Source: Nemertoderma westbladi
Taxonomy: Eukaryota; Xenacoelomorpha; Nemertodermatida; Nemertodermatidae
Assembly (NCBI GenBank): GCA_032718475.1
Contig: JAUCBJ010001616.1
Coordinates: 62,001-126,000, forward strand
DNA length: 64,000 nt
Reading direction: 5' to 3'
Positions 34,571-45,841 of this stretch are shown piece after piece (the stretch's first letter is position 1; each line of letters opens with the position of its first letter). Both the position numbers and the translations under genes were made by a program. The notes under the pieces were generated by a model. It had not been told where the DNA came from. It made no database searches and saw only the letters and a program-made list of their open reading frames with translations.

Positions 34571-34574
34571 TGGT

Positions 34575-35160
34575 GTATAAACGGACACAAGGTGTATAAA
34601 AGTACACTTTCTGCTGTGGCTAGAAAGAACATGGTCTTCAGGCTACAGGACGGGTCTGTTTTCCAGATTGTATTCATTTTTGATAGAGCTGCACTGCTCA
34701 TGTCTTTGCTTTCCTAACTTTTGTGTCTTTTTTTAAGGTACTAAGGTACTGGAAGTCATCAACTTTCCATAGTGGATTATTATTAATTTTGGACAAGTTT
34801 CCATTAACAGTTAAAGTCATGAATTTGTTCTTGATAGCATTTATATGCAATCTAACATCGCTAGCAGCCCTCTCCACTACATTCAGTTGAAGCTGGACAT
34901 CTACTAGTGTATTAGAAAGTAGGGTGATGTCTTCTGCAAAATCGGTGTCTGTGAATGTATTTTATGTAGTATGGCACCCAGAATTGAGATTAACTCACTT
35001 TCACTATCTGGTGAGATTACCTGAGCTTTTATGTACTATATAATAATCCAATGCCAATGACAATTACTTCTGCTCAATAATCTAATAAGCTAATCTAATA
35101 AGCTCTTAGGATTTCTATCATTTTACGCCTATGGATAGAGTTGAATCACATTAAAGTATT
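34575..35160 (-). mobile_element. LINE-A 3' half, decayed
   Basis: Starts at the same GCCACAGCAGAAAGTGTACT block seen at 11176-11201 and 30974, then runs through sequences corresponding to KAWVALSKMDT, the SWRE/DFQYLG region, FADD (GATGTCTTCTGCAAAATC at about 34925) and the GILLYCDTEAQ and GKMIEILR regions. Numerous indels. Unlike the other fragments it has lost most of its open frames. Confidence 0.75.
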
Positions 35161-35912
35161 TAACGTCTTTCTCGCATTACAAATAAAGTTGTATGGATCC
35201 TTAAAATAGGATACCAATAGATAACAAACTGACTATCTGTTATAATGTGATTTAGCATTTTTAATTATTATTATTTATTTATTTGGCCTTGATGATGCGG
35301 ATATTCTCGTGAAAGTTATATGGGTGTCAGGGTGTTGTGGTGTCACAATTCAAAATTAGATTAAGACAATTCATAAGGATTTCATTATCCAGTGTCGATC
35401 TGGTAAAACAGTGATATTCATTCGTCAATATCTGAGCTGACCAGTTGAGAACACTACTTGTGAATCAATTGAGCCATCTCAGGTTTTTTCAATGCACTCC
35501 ATGCAACCATCTGCTTTGAATAATGTAACTACTTTCCATGTTTCTCAACTGCACACTACATCAATATGGAGAATACTTTCCTTGTTGTAGTAATTTGGCT
35601 TCAACATGTGGTCATCACCATTCTAAACACAATGAACATCGCCGTACTCCTATACAGATCATACATATATAATGGAATAAAGTTATTCAGAGTTTTTGTT
35701 AAAGTGAAAGTTTTTTCATATATAAATTAACCACTAATGAATCTTCATTATTTACATTTATAAACGTAATATTATAATGTAAATATAATATTTTGTATTA
35801 AATAATTACAATGAGATCAAAGAATACGGTAAATATGCATTTTTACAGTATTAATAATGTAAACTTTAGGTTCTTCAAAATTTATTACCAGTATTGATGA
35901 TGCAAGAATCCC
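35161..35912. promoter_or_regulatory. Upstream region of K2P copy B
   Basis: No gene recognised. An AT-rich stretch (35690-35900) precedes the start codon. An in-frame TGA just upstream of ATG 35913 shows that the coding region begins there. No convincing TATA/Inr pair stands out, so promoter placement is by position only. Confidence 0.3.
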
Positions 35913-36216
35913 ATGGTGGACAACTTGAAATTGATAAAGATGGAACGACAACACACTGAAGCTGAAAGTAAATACGTTATTGGCAGTACAAGCAGGATCA
36001 GGTCCATATGTGAAGTATTGCTAAAAAAGGCATTAATTGTATTATGTGTTGCTGCCTATATTACTCTTTGTGGCTGTGTTATGCATTTAGTTGAACAAAA
36101 ATATACAAAACCTGCATTGGAAGTTATACGAAATTCTAAGCTTGATGTAGCAAATATTGTCGAACGACTTGCTGTCGCTAAAAAGTGCGAATTAAAAAAC
36201 TATTCTAAGATACATG
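35913..36216 (+). CDS. K2P potassium channel copy B, exon 1
   Basis: First coding exon of a 345-aa channel paralogous to copy A. ATG 35913 is the first in frame after an upstream TGA; Met10 (35940) is an alternative. M1 is about residues 39-62 (ALIVLCVAAYITLCGCVMHL), followed by LVEQKYTKPALEVI aligning with IIERKYTTPALEII of copy A. A cap cysteine lies at 92 and a possible N-glycosylation site NYS at 96-98. It ends CATG|GTGAGT, phase 1, a consensus donor. It lies 3 kb downstream of copy A in the same orientation, so the two arose by tandem duplication. Confidence 0.93.
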
Positions 36217-37745
36217 GTGAGTAAACTTATAGAAAAATAATAAGCAAATTAAATTAAACAAACTTGACCATAAGATATCAATACTGTCACTACTAATCAC
36301 CGGACATATGGACAAGTAACAGGGATGCGTTTGTAGTAGATACAGCATGTACATTGTACAATGTACAACTGCTATAGATCGTTCTAAAGCCCCGGGCATC
36401 ATTAGGTTAGGTACTTCATTGACTATAATAGGAAGGTTCACAGCGTTTTTAGTGAAAATAATTTAACGATATCATATATCATACGATATCAGTTACTGAT
36501 ATACAACTACACAAAATACTGATATCAATACATCCAGCAGTGAAATCTCGCCTACTACTTGTAGAATCAGCAACCTTTCTAATACAATCAGCTGTTGATA
36601 TTGATTGGCGTCACTGATTGGTCAACCATGTTATAACAAACAGCAACAGCCATGTGGTAGTTTTAATCGAGAAAAAGTGAGTAATTCGGTCGACAGCATC
36701 AACAGCTATTATCGATGTAATATAAGATCTTAACGGGTCGCGGAATGATTCCAGAATAGTGCATCTATTAAATTAAATCACTGTTTCGATAATGTTACTG
36801 GGTCAGGGTCACCATTATTTCATTATCTTCATTGTCAAAATAAAAGAATACGGATGTGTGTTGTGGTTTAGTGTGTCACATATTATCTCAAACTTCAATT
36901 CTTACTTTTCAACGAACCCTTTGACAATAGTTTAGTAAAGTAACAGAGATGATAAATAATAATTGTCACCAGTAAGCATTACAGATCTATATGGTCTTAT
37001 GGTCAGGTCAGGTATTCAGGTAATGCAGCATGCCGATCCTAGTAGTAGTACAGATCTTTTCACTGATTCTAAAAGAACTTTGGTACCCAAGTGTTTTGTT
37101 ATACATCAGATAGGTCCTTCCTATATATGGTATACAGACTGTTGTATATATTGGTGTAAACCCTACGCCGACCGATAATCAAAACCGACAAACATTATTG
37201 ACGCTAATTAATGTTAATAATCAATTGAGGGAAAGGTACATCTTACAGTGGATTGTTATTCTAACCAAAACAATAAACAATATCTCATTGAGTGAATCAG
37301 TTACAGATTTATATTTGTCATTTGTCGGCAATGGTTGTTGGCTGTCGGTTATCGGCATAGCTTTTATACCCCATATTTATCCAGTTTTTTGCTTGGACAT
37401 TATCCACTTAATCGACCGACACTTCAATGGAAACAATTGTTCCTCTATTGATAAGCTACTTTCTGGAGTTTATTTCGAATATGGATAAGCCTGTCACTTG
37501 AACGTACTGATCTATTAATCTTGCTAATTTAAAAGTTGTAAGAAGTTTGGGCAAGAAAACTTTATTGGAAACTTGATAAGTTGTTATCAAGTTATATTCT
37601 GATTATTAATTTATTATGACTAAGTAAGTAATTAAGTTATTAATCCTATTAAATCACCATTAATCCTTGCATCCCGCTCAAACCCCATTCTGCTAACTGC
37701 TAATAATTGTTGTCTAATATATAATAACTGTTATATTATTTGCAG
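36217..37745 (+). other. Intron 1 of K2P copy B (1,529 bp)
   Basis: GTGAGT donor and TTATTTGCAG acceptor. It contains a minute LINE-B-tailed insertion (36989-37048). No other gene; short frames at 36963-37178 and 37198-37488 resemble nothing known. Confidence 0.85.
36989..37048 (+). mobile_element. 60-bp insertion ending in LINE-B 3' tail, with TSD
   Basis: TACAGATCT at 36980-36988 is repeated at 37049-37057. The enclosed segment ends AATGCAGCATGCCGATCC then (TAG)n, the last 30 bp of LINE-B, preceded by about 30 bp that I cannot match to LINE-B. The matched 9-bp borders support a retrotransposition with added 5' filler. Confidence 0.75.
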
Positions 37746-37868
37746 AATTTGCATCACAAATGCGAAAAGTAATTATTAAAAATGAAGGATATCGAGAAAA
37801 ATTTATGAATATGGGAGACGATCTACCTTATTCGTACTGGTTTATTTTCGAAGTAATAACCACAATAG
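37746..37868 (+). CDS. K2P copy B, exon 2 (pore helix 1)
   Basis: 123 bp, completing Glu102 (G|AA) and ending with the first base of Gly143. It encodes FASQMRKVIIKNEGYRE, then GDDLPYSYWFIFEVITTI, the cap end and P1 pore helix. The donor is ATAG|GTAGGT. Length, both intron phases and the split filter glycine are identical to copy A, whereas about half of the cap residues differ. Confidence 0.95.
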
Positions 37869-38014
37869 GTAGGTATGGGTTAATTAATAATACTGACGGA
37901 TAGTTGAGAAAATAATTTGTGATACTTTTCTGTAGTAAATACTGTTTTTAATACATTCTAAATGAACAGAAAGAAATGTATATATATATACATATTTATT
38001 TGTTTGTCCTTCAG

Positions 38015-38625
38015 GATATGGTGACGTGATACCTGGTTCTGTGTTGGGCAGACAATTGACAATTGTTATCGCTTTGTTTGGTATTCCACTGATGATTTAT
38101 ACACTGAATGCATTCCGAGGAATCCACACATTCATTGGTTATTGTCTAGACGAAGTTATGTTTCATTTAAAGCCAAAATGGCTAACAGTACAAATGAGCA
38201 CTGCGATCTCGGCAGTCGTCCATATAGTAACTTCCTATTTGCTTATATTTATATTGCCAGCGTTGTTATTCAAACGCATGGGATATAATTGGACTTACGA
38301 AATCGCTTACTATACAACATTTATAACGTACAGTACTATAGGTTTGGGTGATTACATCCCAGGGGATGAGGAAATACAGGAAACACCCGAGCAAAAAGCA
38401 GGATGGCATTCATTGGGAATTCTCTGGTCACTTATGGTGATGATGGTGGCGGCATTGTCATACTTTTCGTCATTAGTCAACGCGTTAGCTGGTGGTACCT
38501 TGAGGCAGCATCTGGGGCTGCATAAATGTAAGAAAGACCAGAGCCAAACCACCAGCTATTTCAATAACATAAGTGTTGGTCAGGATTCTGTCGACGACGC
38601 TTATCTCTTGTCGACGATATCGTGA
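38015..38625 (+). CDS. K2P copy B, exon 3
   Basis: After a short 146-bp intron (acceptor TTCAG at 38014) it completes Gly143 and reads YGDVIPGSVLGRQLTIV. The first filter is therefore GYGD, the usual form, where copy A has GYGE. M2 is TIVIALFGIPLMIYTL, M3 about 210-230, and P2 STIGLGDYIPG with filter 252-254; TIGLGDY is the TWIK-type second filter. M4 is LMVMMVAALSYFSSLVNALA, and the C-tail is a short 35 residues. The stop is TGA at 38623-38625. All hallmark residues are present and the gene is probably functional. No AATAAA was seen close downstream. Confidence 0.96.
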
Positions 38626-38960
38626 AGTTTTTGATATATTTAAAAATTTGATGAGACTTCTAGTTTCCGAGATATAACAATTAATGTGTATTTGTATTTC
38701 CTTTCCATTATCGGGCACTAATGACCCATGCTACTGTACGTACATTTTTAATATACTAAACGAAACACATAACACAAAATTAATTACGGTTGGACCCTAC
38801 AATCTATAATTAAATTCACAGTGACCGACAATCGACCAAAGAAAAAAAGAACAAAAATGAAACCAATAGAACTTCATTATACACTATCATTACAAAGTGA
38901 AAAATGCAAAAAAAAAAACAAAAAAAAAAAAATTTACGAGGGTGGATATTTATGGCCCAG
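38626..38960. other. 3' flank of K2P copy B
   Basis: Non-coding, with an A-rich tract (38907-38933) and no consensus polyadenylation hexamer near the stop codon. It runs into the 3' end of LINE-C. Confidence 0.5.
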
Positions 38961-41850
38961 TATTGCGAATATATTAATTATACAATATTACACAGATAGA
39001 AGTACTTCCCAACGGTCCCGTAAAGTCGAGGACGTACAAATATTAAAACAAACTGAAAGTAAATCGTTACTAGAAGACGCTACTCGCCTTGCGAACGAGC
39101 CTGCCGCAACCCTACATATTGCTACAAAAGCATTAACTCGATTATTTACAAAAATTGTATCCGCGTCATCACAGCGACAATACTTAAAAAGTAACCTGAA
39201 CGCAGTATTGTAGGCTACACGGACCTTACGTAGTTCCTCAACTCTAAATATACTCCACAATGAAGTACAATAAAGACTGTAACAATAAGTTTTAAATAGC
39301 GCTCGTTTCACTGGCAATGAGCAACCGCCAAAGAAGCGTGCTAACTGGTTACCATGGCGATAAAGAGAACGCTTAGCAACCATCATATCAGACTCATCTG
39401 ACAGTGAACTACTAAGTATGTGTCCTGGATAAGTAAGTTCTTTTACGCAAGGTATTATTTTACCACATAAATAAACATCCCCAGATCTACCTAGTTTACA
39501 TGGGTGATAATATAAACACTTAGATTTACCGGGGTTATACAGAATATCCGGATCGATACCATACTTTTCACAGATTCGTAATAGCACTCTCAGACCCTGT
39601 ATACTGGGGGCCAAGACACAAAGGTCGTCGGCGTAAAGTAAGTTATTTATCCTACTGGACCCAACTTTACATCCTACAGAAGCACGATTTAATAATTTAC
39701 TCAAATCATTAAGATAAATGTTGAACAAAAGAGGAGACAACAATGAGCCTTGTCGTACAGAGTTACCGACACGAAAAACAGCTGAGGTAGCATTACCCCA
39801 GGTTACAGTTAGCACTTGGTTAGTGTACCAGTAGAATAAAATACGTACTATACACACGGGTACTTTGAGATTTAATAATTTCTGAAAAAGTTTGTAATAA
39901 TTAACCCGATCGAACGCTTTACAGGAGTCTAAGAATGCCACATAAACAGGCGAGTCACGAGAGATATATAAATGAACTGTGTCTTTAAGAACATATATAC
40001 AAGTCTCGGTACCCAGTCCTGGACTAAAACCAAATTGATTGTCGGTCAATTTCGTTTTTTCCTTAATTCTACCAAATATACAAGATTCAAACACTTTAGC
40101 ACAAATATTAGATATATTTATAGGCCTATAATTATCCTTATCAGACAAAGAGGCATTCTTATTCTTTACAATAGGAAACAAAGCACAAACCATAAATGAA
40201 CTAGGAAGATATCCATGCGTTAATAATGCATTAAACAATAACGATAAAATAACACAGAGGTTATCACCGGCATACATAAAAAGTTCCGGACAGACGCCAT
40301 CGGGCCCGGCGGCCTTCCCGCCATTCAGCCCCTCGATAGCCGATTTTACTTCGCGAGGGGAAACATGAGTTTTCCCCTCACCATCCCAATTTTCAAAGGT
40401 TTTCTTTAGAGACGAGATATCTTTCTCGTTGACGTCAACTGAGTTAAAAATACGTTCATAATTACCACGAAACAGATCAGCAATATCCGCGTCAGAATGA
40501 GCGTCACCAACTGAAGACGCTCTAGGGATTCTAGAATTAGTTATTTTCTGGGTTTGACGCCAAAAGTCCTTATTAGAAGCGAGAAATGAATTGGCCAATT
40601 TATCATTCCGAATCTCCTTCTCTCGGGCTCTACAGTTACGTAGAGCCAATTTATATTGAGCTGACGTTTTCCTTTTTACTTCCCAAAGCAACCCCGTTTT
40701 AGGGTTTCCATTTTCCCGCCAAATACGGAAGGCCTCACGAGAGGCCTCTCGTTTTTCTTTCACAAATTCATTCCAACCGGGGACCACTGGTTTGTTAGAG
40801 CCCCCCGTTTTAGAATCCCGAAAACATTCCGAACCAGAATTTTTCAAAATACGCATAACATTATCATGTAGCAACTGAAATTGTAACAAATGTGCCTCGT
40901 TGCAACAATGTACATCAGAACAAATAATTACTTCGTGGGGCAATATAATATCAGAAAATAAAACATTAGTACGATCGGCATATGCACGTTTCATGTTATT
41001 ATCTACTTTGTCCCAGAAGGGGGCGCTATAATTCTTACGTGAGTCATTATTCAAATTATTAGTTCCATTACAAAAATTATCACTGCGAAAAAATAAATTT
41101 GAATGAAATAGGCATATGATCAAACTCTGACACCTCATACAGTATCTTCATATCCAAAATTAACTTATGAAATTCGCAACTCGATATCACGTGGTCGAGC
41201 CAAGACACGGTACCGTGTACATGGCTCGTGTATGTGAACGAGTTACTAGGTAACAAATGAGAGTCAGAAATATACAGCTTTTCACTGTCGCAAAATTTCA
41301 TAAGTTCCTTGCCAAAGCTTCGGCGCGGGTCAGCGTTAAAGTCTCCCAATATACAGTTACTAGTAAAAGTATTAAAATCAATGATCGAACCACATTTACC
41401 CAATAATTCAGAGAAATGGTCCATATTATCGTTCGATTGGCACGGCATATAAACATTGAGAAAAAGGCTCTGTGGGCCATCCGGGGCGCCAACCCGCAGA
41501 CCCATAATACGCTCCTCATTGAACTCCTGAAAATTAATATAAGGAGCCAATGGCTTGCGCCATAAAGCCGCCAAACCACCATGTGGCCTACCCACCCTCG
41601 GGCCGAGGGACAGGTCGACTGAGGAGACTCCCCTACCAAAAAAACTATCGTGGATAGAATTCAGTTTATGCAGATCTTGCTTTACCATCCAAGTTCCCTG
41701 TAAAAAAACAATATCATGACTGTCTAGCAACTTAGTAACGTGGGGCAGGTTATTATCAATGCCATTACAGTTAAATGTACATATACGGAGCGAACTAGAT
41801 ATGGGTGCCATCACGCTTTCTGGGACCATAGAACGAGCCTGGGCCCCAAT
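38960..41850 (-). mobile_element. LINE-C, nearly intact (endonuclease plus RT)
   Basis: Reading right to left, 41829-41080 encodes an apurinic-type endonuclease (CTFNCNGIDNNLPHVTKLL, CILGDFNADPRR, SWLDHVI, EFDHMPIS). The usual catalytic Glu of LQETW is Gly here (LQGTW). A frameshift near 41095 leads into a 716-codon frame to 38988. That frame has PGWNEFVKEKREASREAF, GGKAAGPDGVCPELF, DNYRPINISNICAKVFE, FLDSCKAFDRVNYYKLF, SVRQGSLLSPLLFNIYLND and NLLYADDLCVLAPS (YADD codons about 39624-39635), plus a long thumb/C-terminal domain. The RT catalytic residues are intact. The clade looks CR1/L2-like but is not certain. It is the youngest-looking LINE of the window. Confidence 0.9.
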
Positions 41851-42318
41851 ACTCGTACGGCTTTATGTGTAACACGCCAGTGTAAATATTATTAATATCC
41901 TATTGAATCACAGCTTATTGTGAAATTAATTAAATTATTCTGGAACATCACCAATTTGCTACTTACTTTTCCCTACTGTTCCTTTTGTTTGGCTTGTGTT
42001 ATGTAAATTTAGGTAGAATTTCCATGAATAAACATACATAAGCAAAATAAAATTTTGTAGACTTTTTTTTGTCATTAATAAGGTAATATAGAATCCAAAA
42101 TATGTGGTTCGGATTGATTGCGAAATACTTATGGGTTTTTTGCTAGATTGACTCGACTATAAGCCTTTACATTACAATTGAGCTTACCCTGAGTTGATGA
42201 CAGTATTGTAACGATGACAATTAGGCCCTATAGATACATACGATATATAAATAATGTACTGCTTGACATTACACTAACTGGCTGAATAGAGATAGAACTA
42301 TAATAATATAATAATAAT
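41851..42318. other. AT-rich spacer
   Basis: No gene; short ATAATA tracts lead up to the large inverted-repeat element. Confidence 0.5.
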
Positions 42319-43867
42319 AGTAGTAATGGTTTACCCTATTTCTGCGACAGTTTAGTCCAACTTCACACCTTGGGTGTTAAGTAGGTCATTAATTAATTAA
42401 CCAATTAATTAATTGGTCGATTAAACAATTAATTAATTGTTTAATCAATCGATTTGTATCAAATAATGTTGCCAAAGGCAATTTAATTTGACACAAATCA
42501 ATCAGATAGGGACGCGCGATGAATAAATTGTACTACAGCAAACGAAATATCGAGGCCCAAAACATAAATTACCCTCACACGAAAATAAAGTGGCCCCAGT
42601 TTGGCCCCGAGTCATCCCTCAATAATCTATGGCTGGTTGGGATCTTATTAGCCGTAGCATAACTAACCCAAACATCAATGCGTGAATGGGGCCTGCTACA
42701 GAGTTTAAATTATTCAAACCCACAGCTTCGTTATTATATCAATTCATCCAAGAAATTAGAATAAACATCTGGTATGGCAATAGTTTGCATTCTTTCATAT
42801 TGTGCAGTTTACGCATGCATTAGCTCAACAACAAAGCCCTACCCAAACGCCATGTGTCAAATTAATTCCCAACCATATCTATACCACAGTGGATACTGCA
42901 GTTTTATTGTTTGAAAATATGCCTAACCCCTCACGCGCCGTTGGACTCTTATTAGCCGTAGCATGACTAACCCAAACATCAATGCGTGAATGGGGCCTGC
43001 GTGAATGGGGCCTGCCACAGAGTTTAAATTATTCAAACCTTCAGCTTCGTTATTACATCAATTCGCCTAAGAAAATTATAATAAACATCTGCTCTTGCAA
43101 TAGATTGCATTCTTTCGCATTGTACTTTATGAAGCAGTCCACTCGCGTCTGACCGCACATAATTAAATAAGGCCCTCTTTTAATACATAAGTTATATACA
43201 GTTTATCTTAAATTTATTGAATTTGTTTTTATTTACAACCCTAATTGTTCTACCGTATTATAATTTATGTTTTATTATAACAAGCTATACCCTGTTAATC
43301 TTTATTAATTTTATTTGTACTGAAGTTTTCGAGGGCGCTGTTTCCAATGGTCCTACTCTCAAAGCGATCTAACCTACTGTATAATTAATTACTTAAGTCT
43401 GCGAGGTATGCGTAAGTAACAAATCTCGTTTACCAGTTTTCCTTAAAAACTATGAATCTATATTGCTTAAGAGTTCTGAGGGGTGAGCCATGAGGCAAGG
43501 TGTTTGATACTTTTTAGATATATTATTACTTAATTTTGACCCCCCAGACGGTATCTATTACAATATAGGCTATATCTTTTTGCGGAGTCACAGAGTAGTC
43601 TGAAGATCCGAGTCTGCTGCTAGAGGGTGAAATGTCTCAAAGTGAAAATCATACAGTAACTATGAATTGGTTGCTAGGCAATAATACTACATTTTGTATA
43701 GTTAGGCCTATTGCTGATCGAACGAAAACTGCCCTGGTCCATGTGAGGATCGAACCCACGACCTACTGGAGATGTGAATTCAAAGCAACCACTACACCAA
43801 GGTGGAACAGTAACGTTCGAATTTGTTCGTTAACGTTCGAATTTGTAAGACTCTGATTTAAGACCTG
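42319..43867. repeat. Left arm of the inverted-repeat element
   Basis: Contains two diverged copies of a module with TTTAAATTATTCAAACC and ATTGCATTCTTTC(A/G)CAT (about 42580-42840 and 42940-43120). A segment absent from the right arm (about 43150-43710) follows. That extra segment includes TTTTCGAGGGCGCTG, also found in the MITE at about 49303. Confidence 0.8.
43735..43808 (-). repeat. tRNA-like module in left arm
   Basis: On the minus strand CTTGGTGTAGTGGTTGC holds a good A box and GTGGGTTCGATCCTCAC a perfect B-box/T-arm (stem GTGGG/CCTCAC-like). The spacing is tRNA-like, but the anticodon region does not fold cleanly, so it is treated as a tRNA pseudogene or SINE head. Confidence 0.65.
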
Positions 43868-44465
43868 AGGCACTCCCCACAACCACAGCCACAGCCACAA
43901 CCACAGCCACAACCACAGCCACAGCCACAGCCACAGCCACAACCACAGCCACAGCCACAGCCACAACCACAGCCACAGCCACAGCCACAGCCACAGCCAC
44001 AGCCACAACCACAGCCACAACCACAGCCACAGCCACAACCACACCCACAGCCACAACCACAGCCACAGCCACAGCCACAACCACAGCCACAGCCACAACC
44101 ACAGCCACAACCACAGCCACAGCCACAACCACACCCACAACCACAGCCACAGCCACAGCCACAACCACAGCCACAGCCACAGCCACAACCACAGCCACAG
44201 CCACAGCCACAGCCACAGCCACAACCACAGCCACAGCCACAACCACAGCCACAGCCACAACCACAACCACAGCCACAGCCACAGCCACAACCACAGCCAC
44301 AGCCACAGCCACAACCACAGCCACAGCCACAGCCACAACCACAGCCACAGCCACAGCCACAACCACAACCACAGCCACACCCACAGCCACAGCCACAGCC
44401 ACAACCACAGCCACAGCCACAGCCACAACCACAGCCACAACCACAGCCACAACCACAGCCTCACC
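43868..44465. repeat. Hexanucleotide array (CCACAG/CCACAA)n
   Basis: About 100 units of CCACAG and CCACAA on the + strand. The array is the inverted partner of 46062-46880. Long frames across it (Trp-Leu or Val-Ala repeats) are artefacts of a stop-free hexamer. Confidence 0.97.
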
Positions 44466-44564
44466 TTCACCCACTTTATTGTTAAATACGCCTGAGAAAA
44501 ATTCAAGAAACATCTGGTTTACAATAGATTATTCTTTTTTCACAACTCCATTCTAGCCTCCCTC

Positions 44565-44572
44565 TATAAAAG
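44565..44572 (+). promoter_or_regulatory. TATA box of the acidic C2H2 gene
   Basis: TATAAAAG at 44565-44572 is followed about 30 bp later by a pyrimidine-rich CATTCTCATTCATTCTC start region, 147 bp before the ATG at 44712. Position and sequence fit a Pol II core promoter. Confidence 0.6.
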
Positions 44573-44711
44573 CCCCCATTCACCGCATTCTCATTCATTC
44601 TCTAATTTTTATTTTTAAAAGTTTTATTTATTTTCATAAAAGTTTTATTTATTTAAAATTTTGTAAAATCATTCAGCGAAAATTCATAATATCAATTGAC
44701 ATTGCTATATA

Positions 44712-45470
44712 ATGCCTAGCTATGAAAGATGTTTGGTTTGTAATAAAGAAATGAGACGAGACAGTATATCCCGTCATATGAGTATACATAGAAAGGAAGG
44801 TGTAATGGAACCATTACCAAAGAAATTAAAAAATAATGATGATATTTTTAGTGAAGAAGAAAACAAAAAGAGAGTTGAGAGTGATTTTCTAGAGATTAAA
44901 CAAATGATGAAACATAAATTCGAGAAAATCATGAATATTTTGAAGAATATACAGAAACAGCCACATAGTGAAAAGGACGATGAGAGTGAGGAAGAGAATA
45001 AATCAGAGGAAAGTGAGAATGATGAAACGGAGAGTGAGATAGAGAAAGAAGAAAATGAGAGTGGTGGTGAAGAAAATGAGAGCGAGAAAGAAGTCGAGGA
45101 ACATGAAAGTGGTGAGGATAATGACTCAGATAATGAGGAGATATTAAGACATGTATTAGGAAATAAAAATAAATTGCAGAAAATAATTAGACAATTGAAT
45201 GAAATGCAGAAACATTCGCATAAGGAGAGTGATAATGATGGAAATGAGAGTGATGAGGATGAATCGGAGGAGAGTAGCGATGACAGTGAGGAAGAATCAA
45301 AGGAGGGTAGCGATGACAGTGAGGAAGCATCAGAGGAGAATGACAATGAAAATGGACAGAAAATCAGAGTAGGGAATGGAAAAGTTATATCTCCGGCAAC
45401 TGTTGTATATCGACCTAGGATTATGAACAGTAACAGTCGTACAGTTAGTGCGAGACAGTGCAGAAGATAA
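44712..45470 (+). CDS. Acidic protein with N-terminal C2H2 zinc finger
   Basis: 252 codons from ATG 44712. Residues 7-26, CLVCNKEMRRDSISRHMSIH, form a single C2H2 finger (C-x2-C-x10-H-x3-H). About 40-100 is a basic/amphipathic segment that could be a coiled coil. About 95-215 is Glu/Asp/Ser repeats (EESENDETESEIEKEE, SSDDSEEES), then a basic tail with ATVVYRPRI. I do not recognise the family; the layout fits a nuclear, chromatin- or nucleoprotein-type protein, which is inference. A 284-bp tandem duplication of its 3' end (copies from 45185 and 45469) truncated the original terminus (ARH stop, now at 45745) and replaced it with ARQCRR stop. It has its own TATA box and a downstream AATAAA. Confidence 0.7.
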   Translation: MPSYERCLVCNKEMRRDSISRHMSIHRKEGVMEPLPKKLKNNDDIFSEEENKKRVESDFLEIKQMMKHKFEKIMNILKNIQKQPHSEKDDESEEENKSEESENDETESEIEKEENESGGEENESEKEVEEHESGEDNDSDNEEILRHVLGNKNKLQKIIRQLNEMQKHSHKESDNDGNESDEDESEESSDDSEEESKEGSDDSEEASEENDNENGQKIRVGNGKVISPATVVYRPRIMNSNSRTVSARQCRR

Positions 45471-45745
45471 TTAGACAATTGAATGAAATGCAGAAACATT
45501 CGCATAAGGAGAGTGATAATGATGGAAATGAGAGTGATGGGGATGAATCGGAGGAGAGTAGCGATGACAGTGAGGAAGAATCAGAGGAGAGTAGCGATGA
45601 CAGTGAGGAAGCATCAGAGGAGAATGACAATGAAAATGGACAGAAAATCAGAGTAGGGAATGGAAAAGTTATATCTCCAGCAACTGTTGTATATCGACCT
45701 AGGATTATGAACAGTAACAGTCGTACAGTTAATGCGAGACATTAA
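45185..45745 (+). repeat. 284-bp tandem duplication of the acidic gene's 3' end
   Basis: The block beginning AATTAGACAATTGAATGAAA at 45185 recurs at 45469 with few changes (ATGAGGATGAATCGGA becomes ATGGGGATGAATCGGA). 284 is not a multiple of three, so the second copy is out of frame with the first. The second copy retains the presumed ancestral stop at 45743-45745. Confidence 0.93.
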
Positions 45746-45835
45746 TTATAACCGAAATATTGTATATGTTTGAAATATTTATTATATTTAGTCGTATTAA
45801 TTATGTAATTTCATAATAATATGCTTAATTAAACA

Positions 45836-45841
45836 AATAAA
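45836..45841 (+). terminator. Polyadenylation signal of the acidic gene
   Basis: AATAAA, 90 bp after the stop of the second tandem copy, followed by a TG-rich stretch (TGTGTGGTGGTGGG) at about 45873 that fits a downstream element. Confidence 0.65.

Noticed and set aside
37198-37488. 96-codon frame in intron 1 of channel copy B
   Set aside because: No family resemblance and no splice logic linking it to the channel; treated as chance.
43735-43808. Functional tRNA gene
   Set aside because: Good T-arm and A box, but no clean anticodon stem, and the unit is duplicated in the opposite arm with a mutated B box.
43763-44513. Frames of 227-247 codons of Trp-Leu or Val-Ala repeats
   Set aside because: They are translations of a stop-free hexanucleotide array, open in several frames at once.
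44774-45505. 243-codon Ser/Leu-rich antisense frame
   Set aside because: Shadow of the acidic Glu/Asp/Ser gene on the + strand, which has the better start, promoter and polyA signal.
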